The position numbers and the translations under genes were made by a program. Shown here piece by piece: positions 58,695-64,000 of a stretch of 64,000 bases of DNA. The notes under the pieces were generated by a model. The model had not been told where the DNA came from. It was given only the letters and a program-made list of their open reading frames with translations, and made no database searches. Origin of the DNA: Pseudomonas cichorii. GTDB taxonomy: Bacteria; Pseudomonadota; Gammaproteobacteria; Pseudomonadales; Pseudomonadaceae. Location: NCBI RefSeq assembly GCF_015471405.1, contig NZ_BLVZ01000010.1:1-64000 (forward strand), read 5' to 3'. Position 1 is the first letter of the stretch. Every line of letters begins with the position of its first letter.

Positions 58695-60050
58695 ATGCGC
58701 GATTTGACACCGCTTTACAGCGCCGTCGTGCTTGCGGTGGCCTGTGCGCAAGCGCAAGCCATCACATTGACCGAAGCGATCCAGAACACCATCGACCATC
58801 ACCCGGAAATCCAGGCCAGCAAGAACGAAAGGCTGTCTGCCGGTGAAGAACTGAAAGTTGCCAGGGGCGGCTATCTGCCGACAGTGGATCTGGTGGCCAC
58901 CTACGGTCGGCAAAAGACCGACAGCCCCAGCACCCGTGCCCTCTACGGCCATGACTCGCAAATCCTGAACTACACCCAGTCCGAACTGCGCCTGCGCCAG
59001 TTACTGTTCGATGGCTTCAATACCCCCAACGAAGTGGGCCGCACCCAGGCCGTGGTCAACTCCCGCGCCTATTACGTGCAAGGCACTTCCCAGAGCCTGG
59101 CCCTGCGCGCCATCGAGGTTTACCTGGAAGTGCTCAAGTGCCGTGAGCTGCTGACCCTGGCCCGCAACAACCTGCAAGCTCACCTGCGCATCAATGACCA
59201 GATCACCCTGCGCAGCGAACGCGGCGTGGGCAGCACAGCGGATCGCGACCAGTCCCTGGCTCGTCGTGCGCTGGCGCAGAACAACTTCTATACCGCACAA
59301 GTGGAACTGGCGGACGCCGAAGCCAGCTTTGCCAGCGCAGTAGGTCGCCTGCCGGACGAGTTGGAGACGCCGCCATCGATCAAGGGCGAGGTTCCACTGA
59401 GCCTGTCGGATGCCCAGCAGAGCATGCTGCTCAACAATCCCTACCTGAAGTCGGCTCAGGCCGATGTGCAGGCCGCCGAGAAGCAATATGAAATTGCCAA
59501 GTCGCCCTTTTATCCACGCTTCGATGCCGAACTGGCCGTGGGTGCCAATGACAACCTGCAAGGCGAGGAAGGCCACGACAACGAATGGCGAGCCGCCGTG
59601 GTGATGAATTACAACCTGTTCAACGGCAACCGGGACAAGGCACGCCTGAGTTCCAACGCCTACAAGACTGGCCAGGCTCTGGATATCCGCAACAACGCCT
59701 TGCGCATGCTCAACGAAAACATGTCGCTGGCCTGGAACGCCATGAATAACGCCCGCCAGCAAACCCCGATTGCCCGTGACTACGTGACCTCCACCACCCG
59801 CGTGCGCGCCGCGTATCAGGACCAGTTCGGTCTGGGCCAACGCACCCTGCTCGACCTGCTGGACAGCGAAAACGAACTGTACAACGCCAGCCGACGTTAC
59901 ACAGAAGTGCGTTACACCGAAGAACTGGCCATGTATCGCGTGCTGGCCAGCGAAGGAGAGTTGCTGCGCAAACAGCGCGTGGTGCTGCCTTCCGAAGCGG
60001 TGGCGCTGAATGAGGTTGAAAACCAGGCCCGTTTGCCTTTGCTGAAGTAA
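58695..60050 (+). CDS. TolC-family outer-membrane protein of type I secretion
   Basis: A 451-residue outer-membrane efflux/channel protein (LapE/AggA type). A signal peptide (MRDLTPLYSAVVLAVACAQAQA) precedes ITLTEAIQNTIDHHPEIQASKNER. Two repeats of the long helical hairpin are visible, with GGYLPTVDLVATYGR near 56 and SPFYPRFDAELAVGAND near 270. It ends without a long tail. AGGGAG lies 9 bases before the ATG. It heads the operon with the ABC and HlyD-like genes and should form the channel in which the adhesin's retention module lodges. Confidence 0.92.
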   Translation: MRDLTPLYSAVVLAVACAQAQAITLTEAIQNTIDHHPEIQASKNERLSAGEELKVARGGYLPTVDLVATYGRQKTDSPSTRALYGHDSQILNYTQSELRLRQLLFDGFNTPNEVGRTQAVVNSRAYYVQGTSQSLALRAIEVYLEVLKCRELLTLARNNLQAHLRINDQITLRSERGVGSTADRDQSLARRALAQNNFYTAQVELADAEASFASAVGRLPDELETPPSIKGEVPLSLSDAQQSMLLNNPYLKSAQADVQAAEKQYEIAKSPFYPRFDAELAVGANDNLQGEEGHDNEWRAAVVMNYNLFNGNRDKARLSSNAYKTGQALDIRNNALRMLNENMSLAWNAMNNARQQTPIARDYVTSTTRVRAAYQDQFGLGQRTLLDLLDSENELYNASRRYTEVRYTEELAMYRVLASEGELLRKQRVVLPSEAVALNEVENQARLPLLK

Positions 60051-60084
60051 ATAAAACCACCCCGAATTAAAACCGATCCGTTTT

Positions 60085-60173
60085 GTGGGAGGCAGCTTGC
60101 TGGCGACGCCAATGTGCAGGCACTACATATGTGCCGGTTTTACTGGCGCTTTCGCCAGCAAGCTGCCTCCCAC
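60085..60173. repeat. REPIN of a second REP family inside the secretion operon
   Basis: A perfect 22-base inverted repeat starts GTGGGAGGCAGCTTGCTG at 60085-60106 and ends CAGCAAGCTGCCTCCCAC at 60152-60173, with 45 bases between. It lies in the 156-base gap between the TolC-like and ABC genes. Its sequence differs from the GTAGGAGCGAAT family elsewhere in the window. Confidence 0.9.
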
Positions 60174-60206
60174 ACGTTGAATCATCTGTTCTATGGGAGT
60201 CCACCT

Positions 60207-62363
60207 GTGAATCGTATGGAACTGTCCGCCGCCCTCGCCCCTGTGCCGAACGACGACGATCCCTTGCTAGATGGCCTGCTGATCCTCTGCAATCTGCACG
60301 GCTGCAACACCAGTCGCGCCAGCCTGAGTGCCGGTCTGCCGCTGGACCGACAGCGCTTGAGCAGTGAGCTGCTGCCACGGGCCGCCGCCAGTGCCGGATT
60401 GCAGGCCCGTTGGCTGCGCCGAGACCTGAACGCCATCGACAGCCTGAATCTGCCGGTCTTGCTGTTGCTCGACCAGCAGAGCTGTGCCGTCCTGAGTCGC
60501 TGGGGCAAAGACGGTCGGGCGCTGATCCTGCCCAGTGAAAACGAAGGTGGCGAGCAATGGATCAGCCGCGAGGAACTGGCCCGTCGCTACACCGGCCAGG
60601 CCTTGTTCGCCCGTCCGCAACATGAACTGGAACAGCTGCGCGCCCCGTTGCTGCCGAGGGTCAAGACATGGTTTCGTGACACGTTGAAACTGTCTCGCGG
60701 GCTCTACAGCGATGCCATCCTCGCCAGCCTGTTGATCAACCTGCTGGGCCTGATGGTGCCCTTGTTCGTCATGCAGACCTACGACCGCGTAGTGCCCAAT
60801 CAGGCAACCGCGACCTTGTGGGTGCTGGCTATCGGACTGCTGATCGGCACCCTGTTCGAGCTGGGATTACGCCTGATTCGCGCCCGCTTGCTGGATCAGG
60901 CCGGCAGCAAGACCGACCTGATTCTCTCGGCCACCCTCTTTGAACGCATCATCGGCATGCACATGAAGAACCGCCCCGCCACGGTGGGCGGTTTTGCCCA
61001 GAGCATTCATGACTTTCAGGGGCTCCGGGAGTTTCTGACCGCCGTCACCCTGACCAGCCTGATCGACCTGCCATTCGCCTTGCTGATGCTGGGCGTTATC
61101 GGTTTGCTGGGCGGCTGGCTGGTGTTGATCCCGATTATCGCCTTCCCCCTGACCGTGGCCTTTGCCTGGACGATTCAGGTGCTGCTGCGCGATACCGTAC
61201 AAAAGAGCCTGAGCCTGGGCGCAGCACGACAAGCCTTGCTGGTCGAAACCCTCGGCGGCCTGGAAACCCTCAAGGCCTGCAATGCCGAAGGCGAGCGTCA
61301 GCACCAATGGGAAAACACCCACGGCGCCCTCACCCGCCTGGACAACCACGCCCGGCATCTGGCCGCACTGGCCAGCAACAGCACGTTATTCATCCAGCAG
61401 TTCTGCGGCATGGCAACCATCGTTGCCGGGGTCTACAGCATCATCGCGGGCAACCTGAGCGTCGGCGCGCTGGTGGCCACTTACATGCTGGGCAGCCGCG
61501 TGCTCGCACCATTGGGCCAGATCGCCGGGCTGATCACCCGCTATCAACAAGCGCAACTGACCATGAAAAGCACCGACACCCTGATGGCCTTGCCTCAGGA
61601 GCGAGACACCCGCCAGCGTCCGCTGCAATGCCCGCCCCTCAAGGGCGCATTGAGCGCCAGCAATGTCAGCTTTGCATATGGCCAGCAAAGCGCACCTGCA
61701 CTGAACAACATCAGCTTCAGCGTCGAACCGGGCGAGCGGATCGGCATCATTGGTCGCAGCGGCTCAGGCAAAAGCACCCTGGCGCGGTTGCTGATGGGCT
61801 TCTACACACCCGACGAAGGCCAGTTGTTGCTGGATAACCTCGACCTGCGGCAACTGGAAATCACCGCACTGCGCCAACAGATCGGCTACGTCGCCCATGA
61901 CTTGCCGCTGCTGGCCGGTAGCCTGCGCGACAACCTGACCCTCGGTGCCCGCCACACCAGCGATGCCCGCATGCTGGAAGTCGCCCGAATTACCGGCGTC
62001 GATGAACTGGCCCTCAAACATCCCCAAGGGTTCGACCGGCCTGTGGGCGAGCGCGGCCAGTTGCTGTCCGGTGGTCAGCGTCAGGCCGTGTTGCTGGCAC
62101 GGGCACTGCTGCGTGATCCGCCGATCATGCTGCTGGACGAACCCACCAGCCACATGGACAACGCCAGCGAAGACACTCTGCGCCAGCACCTGCATCAGTT
62201 GATACCCGGCAAAACCTTGCTGCTGGTCACCCACCGCATGTCGATGCTGAACCTGGTGGACCGCCTGCTGGTTCTGGACAACGGCAAACTGGTAGCCGAC
62301 GGCCCGAAGGCTGTCGTGATCGAAGCGCTGCGCAAGGGCCAGGTCGGCCCGCCACCTGTTTGA
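60207..62363 (+). CDS. lapB: Type I secretion ABC transporter, LapB-like
   Basis: A 718-residue exporter. GTG 60207 (VNRMELSAAL) has GGGAG 7 bases upstream and avoids the REP element, unlike the longer frame from 60114. An N-terminal C39-like domain (residues about 15-140) lacks the peptidase Cys motif, so it recognises rather than cleaves the substrate. Membrane helices follow (SLLINLLGLMVPLFVMQTYDRVVP near 180-205). The nucleotide domain has Walker A GRSGSGKST near 520, signature LSGGQRQAVLLARAL near 620 and Walker B MLLDEPTSHMD near 645. It pairs with the HlyD-like gene, whose start lies 12 bases after the stop. Confidence 0.93.
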   Translation: MNRMELSAALAPVPNDDDPLLDGLLILCNLHGCNTSRASLSAGLPLDRQRLSSELLPRAAASAGLQARWLRRDLNAIDSLNLPVLLLLDQQSCAVLSRWGKDGRALILPSENEGGEQWISREELARRYTGQALFARPQHELEQLRAPLLPRVKTWFRDTLKLSRGLYSDAILASLLINLLGLMVPLFVMQTYDRVVPNQATATLWVLAIGLLIGTLFELGLRLIRARLLDQAGSKTDLILSATLFERIIGMHMKNRPATVGGFAQSIHDFQGLREFLTAVTLTSLIDLPFALLMLGVIGLLGGWLVLIPIIAFPLTVAFAWTIQVLLRDTVQKSLSLGAARQALLVETLGGLETLKACNAEGERQHQWENTHGALTRLDNHARHLAALASNSTLFIQQFCGMATIVAGVYSIIAGNLSVGALVATYMLGSRVLAPLGQIAGLITRYQQAQLTMKSTDTLMALPQERDTRQRPLQCPPLKGALSASNVSFAYGQQSAPALNNISFSVEPGERIGIIGRSGSGKSTLARLLMGFYTPDEGQLLLDNLDLRQLEITALRQQIGYVAHDLPLLAGSLRDNLTLGARHTSDARMLEVARITGVDELALKHPQGFDRPVGERGQLLSGGQRQAVLLARALLRDPPIMLLDEPTSHMDNASEDTLRQHLHQLIPGKTLLLVTHRMSMLNLVDRLLVLDNGKLVADGPKAVVIEALRKGQVGPPPV

Positions 62364-62374
62364 GGAGCATCACC

Positions 62375-63715
62375 ATGTCAGTCACTTACGGGCTGCGCCG
62401 CCGCTTGAAACCCGAGGCAGGGTTCATGAACGAACGCAACAGCGCCATGCAGCAAGACTCGTCAGACTCGCAACGCCTCACGGTCTGGGTGGCCACGGCG
62501 CTGATCCTGACCGCGCTGATCTGGGCGAAATATGCCGTGCTCCAGGAAGTCACCACAGGGGAAGGCAAAGCCATTCCGTCCAGCAAGGTACAGGTGATCC
62601 AGAACCTGGAAGGCGGCATCGTCACCGAGATTTTCGTCCGCGAAGGCCAGGTCGTGAACAAAGGCGATACGCTGCTGCGCCTGGACGACACGCGCTTTCT
62701 GTCCAACCGTGGCGAAAGCGAAGTCGACCGCCTGACCCTCACTGCCCAGGTCGAACGCCTGGCCGCCGAAGCCGAAGGACGGCCCTTGCTCCTGCCACAA
62801 GAAGTGATCGACAAAGCCCCGCAAGTCGCCGCCGATGAGCGTGCATTTTATGAGTCCCGCCAGCGACGGCTGAACGGGGAACAACGCACCCTCAACGAAC
62901 AACTCAGGCAAAAGACCCAGGAACTGGCCGAGTTTCGCTCCCGTCAGGAACAGTTCCGCAACAGCCTTGCGCTGGTGCAGCAGGAACTCGACATGTCAGT
63001 GCCACTGGTGGGCTCAGGCGCCGTTTCACCCGTGGAAATCCTGCGCCTCAAACGCAACGCCGTGGAAATGCGCGGCTCGATGAACGCCAACACCCTCGCC
63101 ATCCCCCGCGCCGAAGCCGCCATCAACGAGATCAAAAGCAGAACCCAGGAATCGGAACTGACCTTCCGCAGCGAAGCCTCCCGCGAACTCAACGAAAAAC
63201 GCTCCGACCTCGCCAAAATCAGCGCCAACCGCATCGCCATCGACGACCGCATGACCCGCACCACCGTCACCTCCCCGGTACGCGGCATCGTCAAGACCCT
63301 CAAGGTCAACACCATCGGCGGCGTCGTCCAACCCGGCAGCGACCTTCTGGAAATCGTGCCACTGGAAGACAACCTGCTGATCGAAGCCAGAGTCCGTCCG
63401 CAGGACGTCGCCTTCCTGCATCCAGGGCAGAAAGCGATGGTCAAATTCAGCGCATATGACTACACGATTTATGGGGGGTTGCCTGCGCGGTTGGAGATGA
63501 TCGGCGCGGATACGGTTACGGATGACAAGGGGAACAGTTTTTATCTGATACAGGTACGGACGGATAGAAATCATCTGGGTGGCGATGACAGGCCGCTGCT
63601 GATTATTCCGGGGATGGTGGCGACGGTGGATATTATTACCGGGGAGAAGAGTGTGATGGATTATTTGTTGAAGCCTGTGTTGAAGGGGGGGAGTGAGGCG
63701 TTGAGGGAGAGGTAA
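62375..63715 (+). CDS. lapC: HlyD-family periplasmic adaptor, LapC-like
   Basis: A 446-residue membrane-fusion protein. ATG 62375 (MSVTYGLRRRL) has GAGGAG 7 bases upstream. A short cytoplasmic region with a membrane helix (VWVATALILTALIWAKYAVLQ) near residues 35-55 is followed by a lipoyl-like barrel (VQVIQNLEGGIVTEIFVREGQVVNKGDTLLRLDDT), a long coiled coil near 120-290 and a C-terminal beta-barrel (VTSPVRGIVKTLKVNTIGGVVQPG and PGQKAMVKFSAYDYTIYGGLPARLEM). It bridges the ABC protein to the outer-membrane channel. The last 80 codons use G-rich codons unlike the rest, a small composition shift. Confidence 0.92.
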   Translation: MSVTYGLRRRLKPEAGFMNERNSAMQQDSSDSQRLTVWVATALILTALIWAKYAVLQEVTTGEGKAIPSSKVQVIQNLEGGIVTEIFVREGQVVNKGDTLLRLDDTRFLSNRGESEVDRLTLTAQVERLAAEAEGRPLLLPQEVIDKAPQVAADERAFYESRQRRLNGEQRTLNEQLRQKTQELAEFRSRQEQFRNSLALVQQELDMSVPLVGSGAVSPVEILRLKRNAVEMRGSMNANTLAIPRAEAAINEIKSRTQESELTFRSEASRELNEKRSDLAKISANRIAIDDRMTRTTVTSPVRGIVKTLKVNTIGGVVQPGSDLLEIVPLEDNLLIEARVRPQDVAFLHPGQKAMVKFSAYDYTIYGGLPARLEMIGADTVTDDKGNSFYLIQVRTDRNHLGGDDRPLLIIPGMVATVDIITGEKSVMDYLLKPVLKGGSEALRER

Positions 63716-63721
63716 GGGAAA

Positions 63722-63922
63722 TCACTGTGACCGCTTGATCTCATTCGCAAGCCGAAAAGCATCGCCTCTGAGTTCTTCAAGCTTTTCGTTCAACTCGAAA
63801 TACCCGGCTTTCCAGCAGAAAACGCCATCTTTAGAACTCTGCCCAAGAATCAGATCAGCTCTTCGGTTTTTGGACCCATATTTAAATACCACATAGACTC
63901 TGTTTGAAAACGAGCAAGCCAC
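63722..63922 (-). CDS. Hypothetical protein, 5' end uncertain
   Basis: An AT-richer frame with its stop at 63722, 7 bases from the stop of the HlyD-like gene. The shown part (66 residues) contains VYVVFKYGSKNRRADLILGQ, a beta-like stretch, and a charged helix NEKLEELRGDAFRLANEIKRSQ. The frame stays open upstream to the window edge through LIHDVAFFDEAGKESEVACS, so the true start may lie near 63960 or beyond 64000. A REP half follows. GTG 63922 is only the first start codon seen. I do not recognise the family. Confidence 0.45.
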   Translation of the reverse strand: MACSFSNRVYVVFKYGSKNRRADLILGQSSKDGVFCWKAGYFELNEKLEELRGDAFRLANEIKRSQ

Positions 63923-63980
63923 TTCAGACTCTTTACCAGCCTCATCAAAAAACGCAACATCATGAATTAAATGAAGTTTC

Positions 63981-64000
63981 CGTAGGAGCGAATTTATTCG
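63981..64000. repeat. REP element, cut by the window edge
   Basis: CGTAGGAGCGAATTTATTCG, a copy of the GTAGGAGCGAAT family that continues beyond the window. Confidence 0.7.

Noticed and set aside
58482..58961. Minus-strand frame in the adhesin control region
   Set aside because: Its first half is antisense to the TolC-like gene and the rest is in the AT-rich gap, with no ribosome site or family.
1..64000. Insertion sequence, prophage or integrase gene
   Set aside because: I found no transposase, integrase or phage structural protein. Only REP elements and one AT-rich edge were seen.

Overview
This window is chromosomal DNA of a fluorescent Pseudomonas. Gene content and order match Pseudomonas housekeeping clusters throughout, base composition is high-GC, and the intergenic gaps carry Pseudomonas-type REP elements. 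The REP family and gene order make a P. syringae-group or P. cichorii-like strain my best guess, but species cannot be fixed from sequence reading alone. I see no insertion sequence, prophage, integrase or CRISPR array. The window looks like a core chromosome with one accessory-flavoured locus at the right end.

Left block (1-3.7 kb): the 3' end of ilvA, a DUF2242 lipoprotein, a LysR regulator divergent from an exported metallo-beta-lactamase-fold protein with altered metal ligands, then a tRNA-Val/tRNA-Asp/tRNA-Asp cluster. From 3.7 to 16.7 kb everything reads leftward: usg-like gene, fimV, truA, trpF, accD, folC, SPOR protein, cvpA, purF, metZ, SDR. This is the classical Pseudomonas fimV-purF-metZ region, joining polar assembly, tRNA modification, fatty-acid and folate synthesis, purine entry and methionine synthesis.

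From 16.8 to 43.8 kb lies a cell-envelope and fatty-acid block: DUF1285, DUF4823, TetR, LysE, the sRNA RgsA (P16), tatD, pilZ, holB, tmk, mltG, pabC, fabF, acpP, fabG, fabD, plsX, rpmF, yceD. Then come maf, sppA, a HAD phosphatase, rluC, and rne with a leader of about 650 nt, followed by murB, kdsB, a Trm112-like gene, lpxK, exbD, exbB and comEC. The fab genes, plsX, lpxK, kdsB, murB and mltG all feed membrane, LPS and peptidoglycan synthesis.

From 43.9 to 55.7 kb: an ABC-2 exporter pair, a GST, a FadE-type acyl-CoA dehydrogenase, a PA2817-family gene, a second FimV-family gene, a MarR regulator, recQ, a YecA-family gene and a YbaN-family gene. Relative to P. aeruginosa PAO1, as I recall its order, the window joins four blocks that are separate there.

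The most interesting part is 55.7-63.7 kb. It holds a compact type I secretion system (TolC-like, LapB-like ABC, LapC/HlyD-like) divergent from a small 861-residue LapA-like adhesin. The adhesin has an N-terminal retention module, a proline-repeat linker, a short RTX block and a C-terminal secretion region. It is unusual in containing ten cysteines and in lacking the di-alanine LapG cleavage motif at the expected place. A perfect 22-bp inverted REP pair sits inside the secretion operon.
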